Shown here piece after piece: positions 7,223 to 15,708 of a DNA stretch of 64,000 nt. The first letter of the stretch is position 1; each line of letters opens with the position of its first letter. The notes under the pieces are model-generated. The model searched no databases. It saw only the letters and a program-made list of their open reading frames with translations, and was not told the origin of the DNA. This stretch comes from Chloroflexota bacterium (GTDB lineage: Bacteria > Chloroflexota > Dehalococcoidia > JABGRK01), in contig JABGRK010000017.1 in the NCBI GenBank assembly GCA_018648325.1, positions 186,001-250,000 on the forward strand. The letters are read 5' to 3'. The translations under genes were made by a program, and so were the position numbers.

Positions 7223-8407
7223 TCACCGTGCGATCAGTTTGCTCATCATGTCGTACCCGCTTTCAACCATTAGGCCTGTAGCTTGAGCCTGCACTTCAGT
7301 GAAGCGATTGGCGCCGTTTGACTCTCCACTGTCCCATATCATGAATGGGACAGGATCGCCGCGATGGGTTTTAATTTCCACAGGCGTGGGATGGTCTGGC
7401 ATGATCAGTACTCGCAGCTCGTCTTTATCATAACTCAGTAGCTGGTTTACCATCAGCTGATCGATTTTTTCTATTGCCTCGATTTTGCCGTCCAGATCGC
7501 CCTCATGCCCCGCCTCGTCCGGTGCTTCTACGTGGATGATGACCATGTCATGATCGTCAAGCGCTTTGATTCCGCCTGCTGCCTGGGCCTGATAATCGTT
7601 GCTGCCGTCGTCTTTCACGCCGGGTATTTCTAGAATATCCATGCTGCTTAGCTTGCCCAGACCTTTTAGCAGGTCGACGCCGGATGTGATTGCGCAGTTT
7701 AGTCCGTATTGTTGCTTGAACGGTGGCATCTGGGGACTTTGGCCGCTGCCCCAGAACAGCCATATATCGGTAGCGGGCAGGTCGCCGCGTTTTGTGCGCT
7801 CAATATTGACCGGATGTTTTTCTAGTATTGGTTTGGCTTTGTCCATAAGGTCAAGCAAGTACTGGCTGCCTGAGTTGTGTGGTAGATAGCTTGCTGTGGG
7901 CTGGTCGCTGATGTCATGCGGCGGCGTGCATATGGCGCCCAGAGTTTCGGTATGTGCTTTAATCTTAACGATGTTTCTGTAGCTGACGCCGGGATAGAAC
8001 TGCACTTCATCGCTGCCCAGTTTGCTCTGCAACGTTGCCATGATTGCGTGTGCCTCGTTATCGGTAATGGCTCCGGCGCTGTAGCTTTTCATTATGCCGT
8101 CTGCGATATTTACCAGGTTGCAGCGAAAGAACACCTCACCATCATACAGTGGGATGCCCATGCTTTTTGCCTCTATGCCTGCCCTGCCGCGGTAGTAGGT
8201 TATCGGATCATATCCCAGTATGGACATGCAGGCACAGGCCGAGCTTGCCTCCATACCGTCGGGTACAGTTTTGGTCATGCCAATGAGGCTTTGTGTTGCC
8301 ATGGTATCCATGTTTGGTGTGCGGGCCAGCTCAAGGCAGGTTTTGTTATCTCTTTCTGCGATGGGCCAGTCGGCGGCGCCGTCTACTATCAATATGCAAT
8401 ATTTCAT
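7223..8407 (-). CDS. apgM: 2,3-bisphosphoglycerate-independent phosphoglycerate mutase, archaeal type
   Basis: A 394-residue member of the ApgM branch of the alkaline-phosphatase superfamily, common in archaea and Dehalococcoidia. It interconverts 3- and 2-phosphoglycerate using two metal ions. Motifs are IVDGAADWP at the N-terminus (metal Asp), SSACACMSILGYDP (catalytic Ser region), HVEAPDEAGHEGD and LIMPDHPTP (metal ligands), and a late HRGDPVPF. Length and motif order are full. It leads the apgM-lysC pair. In some relatives ApgM sits with homoserine genes; here it precedes aspartokinase. Confidence 0.93.
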   Translation of the reverse strand: MKYCILIVDGAADWPIAERDNKTCLELARTPNMDTMATQSLIGMTKTVPDGMEASSACACMSILGYDPITYYRGRAGIEAKSMGIPLYDGEVFFRCNLVNIADGIMKSYSAGAITDNEAHAIMATLQSKLGSDEVQFYPGVSYRNIVKIKAHTETLGAICTPPHDISDQPTASYLPHNSGSQYLLDLMDKAKPILEKHPVNIERTKRGDLPATDIWLFWGSGQSPQMPPFKQQYGLNCAITSGVDLLKGLGKLSSMDILEIPGVKDDGSNDYQAQAAGGIKALDDHDMVIIHVEAPDEAGHEGDLDGKIEAIEKIDQLMVNQLLSYDKDELRVLIMPDHPTPVEIKTHRGDPVPFMIWDSGESNGANRFTEVQAQATGLMVESGYDMMSKLIAR

Positions 8408-8456
8408 AGTGCGAAGTATAGCATCAGGGGGAGGTTGTGTTCAAGGAAGGCAATAC

Positions 8457-9329
8457 TCAAGGTCGGTCAAACTCTAGCTCTACTTGTGTATCTTTGCCAT
8501 TATTTTTCAACTTAAACCAGAATTCTTCTTTTCTAGTGCTGTCTCGCCAGTCGGAGGGAGCCCTTGTAGGAGTTTCATTGTTACATGCGTAGCATGCATT
8601 ATCTTCATCATATTTCAGCACTATATCTAGTGGGCGATGGTTTCCGTTTGCTGGTATATCAATCTCCGTTTCATATTCCGCGGCTAATCCCTTTATGGCG
8701 TATTCTTCAGTTAGCGACCATCTTCCCTCTATTTCTGGGAAGATTAGATTTTCACGTTTTTCATCGTAAAATCCGATTTTAGTCCTAACTTTTTTTGCAT
8801 CAGTGCCTATTTTCTTCTCCGGATCATTTGCAATTAATAGATGAGTGAAATAAGGTTTAAAGATTGTCGTGTGTCCAGTATAATCTTGCGCTTGATGAGT
8901 AGGAACTGCGGTTCCGCCGTATACGATTGGTGCCACTCCACTCATTGTAGTGGGTTCATCATAGATAACTTGTTTAAGTGTGCCCTCAACGTTTTTCCAA
9001 TCAGATAATTTGATGTTAGGTATTTCTGATATAATCTCCTCGAGTTTTGTTTTCAGTTGTGTTATTTCTGTAGTTTTTTCTTTGTTTAAGCTTGTGTGAA
9101 TTTTATATGGAGCTAAAGCGAGTCCCCAAATAGTTGTCGCTGTTAAAACAGTCAAAGGTAAAGCCCAAGAGAGTATGTTAAAAAAATCATGCCAGTGTGG
9201 AAATTGACTCGAAATTATTCCGAAAACGATTGTGGCTATTAAGGAAATGATACTTGTAATTGTAATGGGTTTGGTAAATGCACGACCCAGCCATTGCTTA
9301 TAGTATTGCTTTTTTTGCATAGCACCCAT
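8457..9329 (-). CDS. Membrane-anchored protein of unknown function
   Basis: I do not recognise this protein of about 290 residues. Two hydrophobic helices lie near the N-terminus (ITSIISLIATIVFGIISS and WALPLTVLTATTIWGLAL). A short coiled-coil stretch follows (NKEKTTEITQLKTKLEEI), then a soluble C-terminal half rich in beta structure. It contains a CYACNNETP cysteine pair and ends in DTQVELEFDRP. The gene is clearly more AT-rich than apgM and dinB on either side, which suggests acquisition. The start is uncertain: the track uses TTG 9344, while I prefer ATG 9329 or the next ATG; no strong SD decides it. It might be a sensor or effector of an accessory system, but nothing shows that. Confidence 0.55.
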   Translation of the reverse strand: MGAMQKKQYYKQWLGRAFTKPITITSIISLIATIVFGIISSQFPHWHDFFNILSWALPLTVLTATTIWGLALAPYKIHTSLNKEKTTEITQLKTKLEEIISEIPNIKLSDWKNVEGTLKQVIYDEPTTMSGVAPIVYGGTAVPTHQAQDYTGHTTIFKPYFTHLLIANDPEKKIGTDAKKVRTKIGFYDEKRENLIFPEIEGRWSLTEEYAIKGLAAEYETEIDIPANGNHRPLDIVLKYDEDNACYACNNETPTRAPSDWRDSTRKEEFWFKLKNNGKDTQVELEFDRP

Positions 9330-9389
9330 TCTACATCTTATCAATCTATTTTGACAATTAGTTGTTTTTGTGGCGAATTGAATATTTAT

Positions 9390-10610
9390 TTACCGTGAAA
9401 GACAAGGTGTGTGTAGCTGATAATCCTTGTCACGGATGGAGGTTTTTTGGCGCAAGGGCAGTGTTGCGCCGTTCTGGATGGCACCAAATCCATATCTGCT
9501 ACGTATTTTATCTATAGTGGTGTTGAGGTGTTCCAGCTTGAGCAGGGTGGTATCGAATATATCGAGTTGCCTTTGGCTGTCGACAAAGTTAGATACGCCG
9601 ATGCCGATGAGCCGGATGAGTGTTTTGCGCGCTTTAAATGCTTTTTCAAGCAGCGTCACGCCTGTATCAAATATGGACTCGTTTGTATCCACAGGCTGTT
9701 TGGGGGTGAGGCTGCGGTTGATGGTCTCAAAATCAGAATAGCGCAGTTTTAAGGATACGCATTTTGCTGACTTACCTTCTTTGCGCAGTGCTGCGCCCAC
9801 GCGCTCGCTTAAGTAGCGCAGGTTGGCTTTGATATAGGCGATATCCAGTGTGTCTTTGGCAAAGGTTGTCTCGCGGCTGATGGATTTGATGTGCTGACGC
9901 GAGGCTACGACGCTGGCGTCGATGCCTTTGGCGTGCAAGTTGAGCGTTTGTCCGTGTATGCCGAACATTTTGGTAAGTAAGTTTACCGGCCATTTTGCCA
10001 GATCACCCACGGTTTTGATGCCAAGGCCCGCCAGTTTCTTCTCTGTTTTGGGGCCGACAAAGGGCAGTTTGCCGATGGGTAGGGGGGCAAGCAATTGCTG
10101 TTCATGTCCGGGCGCCACTTCCAGCAGGCCGTCCGGTTTGCACAGGTTGGCCGCTACCTTGGAGACCACCTTTGAGGTTGATATGCCGATGGACGCTGTA
10201 ATGCCGATGTCGCTGCTGATGCGCTCTCTTATTGTTTGGGCCGTTTGTTTTACCGGGCCGTAGAGCGGTTCGAACCCGGTCATATCCAGATATGCTTCAT
10301 CCAGCCCCATTGGTTCTATGTCCGGCGTATATTCGGCGAGGATGGCCATGAACTTTTTTGAGGCGGCTATATAGTGCGAGAACTTGCCGGGTACGAATAT
10401 TGCGTGAGGGCACAGGCGGTGCGCCTTGACTATGGACATGCCTGATTTAAGGCCGAACTCCCGTGCCTCGTAAGATGCGGCGGCAATTACGCCACGCGTA
10501 TTAACGTGTCCGCCGACGACCACGGGCTTGCCGCGCAGCTCGGGGTTGAGCATTTGCTCCACCGAGACGAAAAAGGCATCAAGGTCGATGTGCAGTATCT
10601 GGCGTGGCAT
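9390..10610 (-). CDS. dinB: DNA polymerase IV (Y-family)
   Basis: A 406-residue Y-family translesion polymerase. The palm/finger motifs are LHIDLDAFFVSVEQ (metal Asp), VVGGHVNTRGVIAAASYEAR and GLDEAYLDMTG (catalytic Asp-Glu). A helix-hairpin-helix thumb follows (LPFVGPKTEKKLAGLGI), then a little-finger domain. It replicates past damaged bases at a cost in fidelity. The QLDIF segment near 350 resembles a beta-clamp-binding motif, although the chain continues about 55 residues beyond it. The promoter overlaps a LexA-type SOS box, so damage induction is expected. It is a single-gene unit. Confidence 0.95.
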   Translation of the reverse strand: MPRQILHIDLDAFFVSVEQMLNPELRGKPVVVGGHVNTRGVIAAASYEAREFGLKSGMSIVKAHRLCPHAIFVPGKFSHYIAASKKFMAILAEYTPDIEPMGLDEAYLDMTGFEPLYGPVKQTAQTIRERISSDIGITASIGISTSKVVSKVAANLCKPDGLLEVAPGHEQQLLAPLPIGKLPFVGPKTEKKLAGLGIKTVGDLAKWPVNLLTKMFGIHGQTLNLHAKGIDASVVASRQHIKSISRETTFAKDTLDIAYIKANLRYLSERVGAALRKEGKSAKCVSLKLRYSDFETINRSLTPKQPVDTNESIFDTGVTLLEKAFKARKTLIRLIGIGVSNFVDSQRQLDIFDTTLLKLEHLNTTIDKIRSRYGFGAIQNGATLPLRQKTSIRDKDYQLHTPCLSR

Positions 10611-10628
10611 AATACCATCCTATATAAC

Positions 10629-10642
10629 AGAACTAATGTTCT
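10629..10642. promoter_or_regulatory. LexA/DinR-type SOS box in front of dinB
   Basis: AGAACTAATGTTCT has the GAAC-N4-GTTC core of the Gram-positive-type LexA box. It is centred in a longer near-perfect palindrome (10619-10652; outer arms CCTATATAA/TTATATAGG). It begins 19 nt before the dinB ATG and sits just downstream of the -10, where a repressor would block RNA polymerase. Confidence 0.75.
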
Positions 10643-10670
10643 ATTATATAGGATGATAAGGGTTAGTCAA
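10643..10670 (-). promoter_or_regulatory. Promoter of dinB
   Basis: On the minus strand, TTGACT (10670-10665), a 16-nt spacer and TATAAT (10648-10643) precede dinB. The -10 abuts the SOS box. Confidence 0.65.
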
Positions 10671-10786
10671 GGGGGGTGTTCGACCGCGCATTGCTTAGGG
10701 GTGGGATGTTTATCCAGTCATGCTTACGATTGGGAGAGGCCATTTTATATGTGTTTTGAGATGAAGCTATAGGTTTGAGGTTAGTC

Positions 10787-11272
10787 TCAAGCTATATCAG
10801 TAGAATATGGAAATAGTGTTTTGTATACTGTCTGCCGTCGGCGAATTGCGATATTGAGTATTACACCACACAAACATGCTATACATGCGACAAAACCAAT
10901 TATCATTACCGAATCATTCAGGTAGTAGGTTCGGATATTATGGGACATTACGAAATTGGCAGAAAGTATAACTAGCCAGAATGCGCATATTATTAGTATC
11001 CCAATAGCACCACTATAGTGACCTTTCCAAGTGGCAATCACTATAAACGCTAATAATACTGCATATGCAAATATGAAAATAGGACCGACAAAAGGAATAG
11101 TGGCAAATATGGATAGTATCAAAATTCTGGCTACCATCTGCAGTATTTTCACGGTTTGTTTTGACCTCCATTGGTTAATTGGTTTTAACAACTGGGGCAG
11201 AATTAGTAAATAATAAAGTACCACCATGTGGTATGTCAAGGTGGTGAGAGTGTAAACTGCATCATAAATCAC
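10787..11272 (-). CDS. Small integral membrane protein, unknown
   Basis: A 161-residue protein with about four hydrophobic helices (MVVLYYLLILPQLL; ILILSIFATIPFVGPIFIFAYAV; AIGILIICAFWLVIL; VMIIGFVACIACLCGVI) and a basic tail (IRRRQ). I recognise no family. The track start is a GTG without a convincing SD, so the true start may be internal. AT-rich codon use sets it apart from dinB and bamA, and it stands alone between intergenic stretches. Accessory or recently acquired DNA is likely. Confidence 0.45.
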   Translation of the reverse strand: MIYDAVYTLTTLTYHMVVLYYLLILPQLLKPINQWRSKQTVKILQMVARILILSIFATIPFVGPIFIFAYAVLLAFIVIATWKGHYSGAIGILIICAFWLVILSANFVMSHNIRTYYLNDSVMIIGFVACIACLCGVILNIAIRRRQTVYKTLFPYSTDIA

Positions 11273-11387
11273 AATACCATTGCCCCGCGGCCAAGTATGG
11301 TAATGGTTTTGGTAATATGTGATGATATCGGGATGATTTCATGGATGTAGTTATTCGCTGTTTGCGGCGGAAGGTTTCAATCAACCC

Positions 11388-11478
11388 CCTGTATCCCCCA
11401 TTCTTGGGGGAAGTTATTTAAGATTTGGGGGACACCCCCAATGCCCCCGGCAGGAATAATCCTGCACCACTTTTTTTT
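11388..11478. repeat. Cluster of G/C-run hairpins (repeat-like intergenic element)
   Basis: In the 335-bp gap between 11273 and 11607, three perfect hairpins follow one another: TCCCCC-ATTCTT-GGGGGA (11394-11411), TTGGGGG-ACA-CCCCCAA (11425-11441) and GCAGGA-ATAA-TCCTGC (11450-11465). They end with a run of eight T (11471-11478). The last could terminate plus-strand transcription. The C/G-run style resembles dispersed intergenic repeats in draft Dehalococcoidia genomes (from memory). Only one copy lies in this window. The rest of the gap holds only the bamA terminator. Confidence 0.5.
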
Positions 11479-11541
11479 GGCCGGAACGTTTTACGTACGT
11501 GGAGAATCGTTTGTTTGTCGGCAGGAGGTTTTAATCGATTA

Positions 11542-11581
11542 ATAAAAAAAGAAGCCCAGAGCGTATAACCCCGGGCTTCTT
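11542..11581 (-). terminator. Intrinsic terminator of bamA
   Basis: AAGAAGCCC (11549-11557) and GGGCTTCTT (11573-11581) form a 9-bp stem. On the minus strand it is followed by a T run (TTTTTTTATT). It begins 27 nt after the bamA stop. Confidence 0.85.
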
Positions 11582-11607
11582 AAAAGTTGCTTATAAACTT
11601 TAGCAGA

Positions 11608-12741
11608 CTACTTCTGCTGTGGCGTTCCCAGAACGGCCTCAAACAGGTCGTCATTGACTGCATGACCGTCGCCTATCATTTTACGATATTTGATAAAGTC
11701 GATAGTATCCTGACCGGTAATCTTCTTGGTATTGAAAGCGGTAAAGCCAAGGAAGGCTTCACTGTTCATATTGGTACCCAGCCAGAAAATATGATCGCTC
11801 TTGTTCATATCCCAGAAGTATTTCTTTTTCTGCCTGATACCGATAATGGATTTTGTCAGGCAATGCGGGAACAGGTTGGTAAATGTCCACATCATTTTGT
11901 TGATCTCGGCATCAAGCAGTGAGAAGTCAACGGTGCACTCTTTTGCAAGTGCCTTGGCTGCTTTAGCCTCATCACCGGACGCCATTTCCCCGTATACCAT
12001 TTCGCCGTCATCAAGCCATTTGTCGGTGATAACTCTTGGGTTCCTGATAAATTTGCCATCGTGTTTAAGAACCTTGACTACCTTGCTGATGTAGTTCTTC
12101 CTGAGCATCTTGTAGGAGCTCCACATCTCGCAGGAGATACAGTTCCACATGGCGTCCTCAATGGATAGGGCCCATGGCAGGAAATCCGAAGAACCACCGA
12201 CCGGTGCTGAACCATGGCGCGGGCCTGCCTGTCCGAATATTGCGGTATCTGCGGAAATGGACAGATCGCATGCACCGCCGATTTCCTGTCCGCCGGCAAC
12301 GCTCATACCATTTACACGGCGGATAACGGGTTTCTGGCACAAAAGAATTGCATCAACCATAGCGTTGAACAGGGTCATATACTCTTGGTACTCGGTTGGT
12401 TTCTGTGCATAATATTCTGAGTATTCCTTGGTGTTACCACCTGTGCAGAAAGCATCAGAACCGGCACCGGTCAGGACAACGGCAACTACGTTGCGCTGTT
12501 CCTGAGCACGATGAAAACCGGCGATAACGCCTTTTACCATCTCGGTTGTGTAGGAATTGTACTGCGCTGGATTGTTCAGGGTAATCCATGCAGAGTAAAG
12601 ACCGTCAACCGGATTGCCCGCCGGATCAAGAATTGGTTTTTCTTCATACATTGTGCATGGGGCTTCTGTACCAAAATGTTCCATTCCCCATAGATTATGA
12701 TCTTTTACTCCACCTTCCCTTGGTAGCCAATCTAAAGACAT
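11608..12741 (-). CDS. bamA: 6-oxocyclohex-1-ene-1-carbonyl-CoA hydrolase BamA
   Basis: A 377-residue enoyl-CoA hydratase-superfamily protein of the full BamA/Oah length. It opens LDWLPREGGVKDHNLWG and contains WITLNNPAQYNSYTTEMVKG, FCTGGNTKEYSEYY, RRVNGMSVAGGQEIGGACD and GQAGPRHGSAPVGG. The QYNSYTT and GQEIG segments are the protein sites targeted by the widely used bamA diagnostic primers. BamA hydrates and hydrolytically opens the alicyclic ring after benzoyl-CoA reduction, giving 3-hydroxypimelyl-CoA; it marks anaerobic aromatic degraders. SD GGAGG lies ahead of the ATG. It has its own promoter and terminator, so it is transcribed alone. The middle region (residues 205-290) is more divergent than the N-terminal half, so substrate identity should be tested. 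Confidence 0.88.
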   Translation of the reverse strand: MSLDWLPREGGVKDHNLWGMEHFGTEAPCTMYEEKPILDPAGNPVDGLYSAWITLNNPAQYNSYTTEMVKGVIAGFHRAQEQRNVVAVVLTGAGSDAFCTGGNTKEYSEYYAQKPTEYQEYMTLFNAMVDAILLCQKPVIRRVNGMSVAGGQEIGGACDLSISADTAIFGQAGPRHGSAPVGGSSDFLPWALSIEDAMWNCISCEMWSSYKMLRKNYISKVVKVLKHDGKFIRNPRVITDKWLDDGEMVYGEMASGDEAKAAKALAKECTVDFSLLDAEINKMMWTFTNLFPHCLTKSIIGIRQKKKYFWDMNKSDHIFWLGTNMNSEAFLGFTAFNTKKITGQDTIDFIKYRKMIGDGHAVNDDLFEAVLGTPQQK

Positions 12742-12828
12742 GTATTTCCTCCGTTTATTGTTTTATTAAAGGCTTGTTTTCCTTCCTGTTTTGACAACAG
12801 TGAAGCTGTGACATGCGGTTTTAAAGTA

Positions 12829-12849
12829 GGTGTTATAACAAATTACACC
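12829..12849. promoter_or_regulatory. Imperfect palindrome downstream of the bamA promoter
   Basis: GGTGT and ACACC arms enclose an 11-nt AT-rich centre, with 7 of 9 arm positions paired. The position just after the predicted start suits a repressor site, for example for PaaX. The binding factor is not shown by the sequence. Confidence 0.35.
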
Positions 12850-12859
12850 CTATAAACGT

Positions 12860-12888
12860 ATAATACTATAGGCTCAAAAGTGAGTCAA
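12860..12888 (-). promoter_or_regulatory. Promoter of bamA
   Basis: On the minus strand, TTGACT (12888-12883), a 17-nt spacer and TATTAT (12865-12860) form a strong promoter about 120 nt upstream of bamA. An inverted repeat, CCTATA-N12-TATAGG (12849-12872), overlaps the -10. Confidence 0.65.
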
Positions 12889-12923
12889 TGCGTGTTCACA
12901 CTTTATGATAGAGAGTAAGCCAA

Positions 12924-12952
12924 TTGACAAAAATGGGTTGATTTAATATAAA
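12924..12952 (+). promoter_or_regulatory. Promoter of the EF-Tu-domain gene
   Basis: TTGACA (12924-12929), a 17-nt spacer and TATAAA (12947-12952). The predicted start near 12959 gives a leader of about 53 nt, ending in AAAGGAGGT before the ATG. Confidence 0.65.
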
Positions 12953-13011
12953 GAAGCTACTATACTGGCGGGCAAAGAGACTTAAACGTACATGGAAAGG
13001 AGGTAATAGTC

Positions 13012-13275
13012 ATGTTGCTTGAAGTTGAAATTGGCGAGGTGATGGACTTTTTTGCCAAACCGGTGGTTGCAGGTATCCATCTGACCGGGCCTGTTAAAAA
13101 GGGCGATCCCATGCATATAGCCGGACATACCACTAATCTGATGTTTCCGGTTGATTCAATGCAGCTGGACAACGAGCCGGTAACCGAGGCCAATGCCGGT
13201 GATTTTGTTGGCATCAAGGTTCCGGACAAGGTAAGGCAAGGCGACTTGGTATATCTAATTCAAGAGGAACTATAA
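13012..13275 (+). CDS. EF-Tu domain 2-like small protein
   Basis: An 87-residue protein made of one beta-barrel related to domain 2 of translation GTPases. Visible features are IGEVMDFFAKPVVAGIHL, KKGDPMHIAGH, SMQLDNEPVTEANAGD and KVRQGDLVYLI, the usual barrel-turn motifs of EF-Tu/IF2 domain II without a G domain. Similar stand-alone barrels occur in archaea and Dehalococcoidia as translation elongation factor-like proteins; their role is not settled. A strong SD (GGAGGT) and a dedicated promoter indicate good expression. The gene converges on ribH. Confidence 0.75.
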   Translation: MLLEVEIGEVMDFFAKPVVAGIHLTGPVKKGDPMHIAGHTTNLMFPVDSMQLDNEPVTEANAGDFVGIKVPDKVRQGDLVYLIQEEL

Positions 13276-13289
13276 TTTAGATTGATTTG

Positions 13290-13754
13290 TTATATTGATT
13301 TGAGTAAATTTGCAGTTTCAATAGCGCTAAGTGCGGCGTTATATCCGGCGTTGCCCATTTTGGTGCCAGCGCGCTCTATAGCCTGCTCCAGACTCTCTGC
13401 GGTTATTACCCCGTAAATCACCGGAACTCCTGTGTCCAGTCCTACGGCAGCAATCCCCTTTGAAACCTCTGATGCAACGTACTCAAAATGAGGCGTTCCA
13501 CCCTTGATTACCGCTCCCAGACAGATGACGGCGTCGTATTTACCCGATGTGGCCATTTTTTTTGCCACCAGCGGTATCTCAAATGCTCCCGGTGTTCTGG
13601 CGACCTCGATGTCCGTGTCTTTTACGCCATGCCTGATCAGCCCGTCTTTGGCGCCGTCTAAAAGACGTGTGGTTATAAACTCGTTAAAGCGGGAGGTAAC
13701 CAGTCCCAGTTTCAGTCCTTCACCTATAAGGTTGCCCTCGTATTCCTTGGTCAT
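13290..13754 (-). CDS. ribH: 6,7-dimethyl-8-ribityllumazine synthase
   Basis: A 154-residue lumazine synthase that condenses 5-amino-6-ribitylaminouracil with 3,4-dihydroxy-2-butanone 4-phosphate. Motifs include [11 protein letters not shown] (the substrate-stacking Phe), [33 protein letters not shown] (the catalytic His just after GGT) and PVIYGVIT. The length suits icosahedral or pentameric assembly. It is the last gene of ribE-ribBA-ribH, 15 nt after ribBA. No ribD/ribG is in the window. Confidence 0.96.
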   Translation of the reverse strand: MTKEYEGNLIGEGLKLGLVTSRFNEFITTRLLDGAKDGLIRHGVKDTDIEVARTPGAFEIPLVAKKMATSGKYDAVICLGAVIKGGTPHFEYVASEVSKGIAAVGLDTGVPVIYGVITAESLEQAIERAGTKMGNAGYNAALSAIETANLLKSI

Positions 13755-13769
13755 TATTGCCTCCTTGCC

Positions 13770-15002
13770 TTACTTATTGCTTGTTTTTGGTTTAGGGGCC
13801 TTGATATCCATGATGTGCCCCATCTTCTGCTTTTTGGTATTTAAGTAGTGGATATTTTCTGCGTGGGCTTCGGCTATGATGGGTACACGCTCGACAACTT
13901 TGATCTGATATCCTTCTTCAAGCCCCACCTGTTTTTTGGGGTTGTTGGTAATAAGTTTGATGTTTTTTAGTCCCAGATCTATCAGAATCTGGGCACCGAT
14001 GCCGTAGTCACGCTGGTCCGGTTCGAATCCCAGTGCCTCGTTGGCCTCTACAGTGTCCATCCCCTGATCCTGAAGAGCGTAGGCTTTTATCTTGTTATGC
14101 AGTCCGATACCGCGCCCCTCCTGACGCATATACAGCAGAACGCCGCGTCCCTCTTGGGCTATGGACTGCATGGCCAAACCAATCTGATCGCCACAGTCGC
14201 AGCGCATACTACCGAACACATCGCCGGTAAGACACTGGCTGTGCACCCGTACTAGAGCCGGTTCGTCGGTATTGATATCGCCCATGACTACCGCCACATG
14301 CTCATCGGGGTCAACGGTGCTTTTATAGGCGATGATTTTGAAATCGCCGTATATGGTGGGCAGCAGTGCCTCGGATACGCGCTCCACCATTTTTTCGTAG
14401 CGGCGGCGATAGGCTATAAGCTGCGCCACGCTGATTATTTTAAGATCGTGGTTTTTTGCTATGATTTCAAGTTGCGGCATACGGGCCATGGTGCCGTCTT
14501 CGTTCATAATCTCACAGATAACACCTGCGGGATACAGCCCGGCCAGCTTAACCAGATCTACGCTTGCCTCGGTTTGTCCAGCGCGTACCAGCACACCGCC
14601 ATCTTTGGCTCTAAGCGGGAACATATGTCCCGGTTTGACCAGGTCTTCCGGTCCGGTTGCCGGGTCGATTATCGTTTGTATGGTGGTGGCACGGTCATGT
14701 GCCGATATTCCGGTGGTGGTGCCATGCTTGGCTTCTACCGGAACCGTAAAGCCGGTGGTAAAGGGCGAGGTGTTGTCCTGAACCATCATTGGTATATGCA
14801 GTTCATCGAGCCTCTTGCCGATTACAGGCATGCATATCAGCCCGCGCCCGTGCATGGCCATGAAGTTTATAGCTTCAGGCGTTACCATCTCGGCGGCCAT
14901 GGCCAGGTCTCCCTCGTTCTCCCTGTCCTCATCATCCACGATAATGACCATTTTGCCCGCTTTAATATCTTCTATTGCCTCTTTTATGGTAGCCAGTGCC
15001 AT
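13770..15002 (-). CDS. ribBA: Bifunctional DHBP synthase / GTP cyclohydrolase II
   Basis: A 410-residue fusion. Residues 1-200 are RibB ([41 protein letters not shown]), making the four-carbon unit from ribulose 5-phosphate. Residues 205-400 are RibA ([19 protein letters not shown] with the zinc cysteines, [20 protein letters not shown]), opening GTP. Both catalytic halves look intact. A lysine/proline-rich tail extends past the RibA core. It is the middle gene of the riboflavin operon, 16 nt from ribE and 15 nt from ribH. No FMN riboswitch was found upstream of ribE. Confidence 0.96.
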   Translation of the reverse strand: MALATIKEAIEDIKAGKMVIIVDDEDRENEGDLAMAAEMVTPEAINFMAMHGRGLICMPVIGKRLDELHIPMMVQDNTSPFTTGFTVPVEAKHGTTTGISAHDRATTIQTIIDPATGPEDLVKPGHMFPLRAKDGGVLVRAGQTEASVDLVKLAGLYPAGVICEIMNEDGTMARMPQLEIIAKNHDLKIISVAQLIAYRRRYEKMVERVSEALLPTIYGDFKIIAYKSTVDPDEHVAVVMGDINTDEPALVRVHSQCLTGDVFGSMRCDCGDQIGLAMQSIAQEGRGVLLYMRQEGRGIGLHNKIKAYALQDQGMDTVEANEALGFEPDQRDYGIGAQILIDLGLKNIKLITNNPKKQVGLEEGYQIKVVERVPIIAEAHAENIHYLNTKKQKMGHIMDIKAPKPKTSNK

Positions 15003-15018
15003 GTATTAGTTCTCCTTA

Positions 15019-15645
15019 TTATGTTAAAAAGCCGTGCTCTGCCAGCATTCCAAGTGATATTTTCGATTTATCGCCTTTACTTAGAGCCTCAACGTATTTG
15101 GCCAGTATGTCCACCTCAAGGTTGACGGTGTCCCCGGTTCGCTTGTGACCCAGCAGTGTATGCTTCTTAGTATAACCTACCAGCGAAACAGAAAACGAGC
15201 TTGCATCGCAATCGATAACGGTCAGGCTGGTGCCGTCTATGGCAATAAAGCCTTTTTTAACAATGTAGTGCGTTATTTCTTTGGGTGCGCTAAAGGTTAT
15301 GATTGTGGCCTCGCCATCCGCTTGAATCGCCTGTATTTTCCCGGTGCCGTCTACATGCCCCTGTACGAAATGTCCGCCTATGCGACTACCAACTGCCAGC
15401 GCTTTTTCCAGATTTACTTCGTCGCTGCTATGCAGCAACCCCAGGTTGGTCAGCTTGAGAGTTTCAGGCATTGTTTCGAACGACAGCTTATTCCCGTCGA
15501 TACTGATTACGGTAAGGCATATACCGTTTACAGCGATGCTGTCACCCAGCACGGTTCCCTCGACGGCTATTTTAGCGGACACAATGAGCTTTTTGGCACT
15601 TATCGATTCCACTCTGCCCAGTTCTTCTACAATACCTGTAAACAT
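15019..15645 (-). CDS. ribE: Riboflavin synthase alpha chain
   Basis: A 208-residue protein with the two repeated barrels of riboflavin synthase: MFTGIVEELGRVESI with SIAVNGICLTV (first repeat) and GHFVQGHVDGTG with IAIDGTSLTV (second repeat). It dismutates two lumazine molecules to riboflavin. It is the first gene of the operon. Its promoter region carries a strong palindrome shared with the divergent marR gene. Confidence 0.96.
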   Translation of the reverse strand: MFTGIVEELGRVESISAKKLIVSAKIAVEGTVLGDSIAVNGICLTVISIDGNKLSFETMPETLKLTNLGLLHSSDEVNLEKALAVGSRIGGHFVQGHVDGTGKIQAIQADGEATIITFSAPKEITHYIVKKGFIAIDGTSLTVIDCDASSFSVSLVGYTKKHTLLGHKRTGDTVNLEVDILAKYVEALSKGDKSKISLGMLAEHGFLT

Positions 15646-15678
15646 AGACCTTCTTTATAAGGGAATGTAATTGAGGCT

Positions 15679-15708
15679 ATTTTATCATTTTATGTTAGGT
15701 GTGTGCAA
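15679..15708 (-). promoter_or_regulatory. Promoter of the rib operon
   Basis: On the minus strand, TTGCAC (15708-15703), an 18-nt spacer and TAAAAT (15684-15679) precede ribE. The -35 is embedded in the palindrome at 15699-15721. Confidence 0.45.

Noticed and set aside
7916-8515. 199-codon plus-strand ORF opposite apgM
   Set aside because: Shadow of apgM, whose own frame has full family motifs.
14020-14040. tRNA T-loop-like TTCGAATCC
   Set aside because: Lies within ribBA coding sequence with no acceptor or anticodon arms. Similar strings in dinB and folK were rejected the same way. No tRNA was found in the window.
14298-15125. 275-codon plus-strand ORF opposite ribBA/ribE
   Set aside because: Antisense shadow crossing two well-supported genes; no SD or domain.
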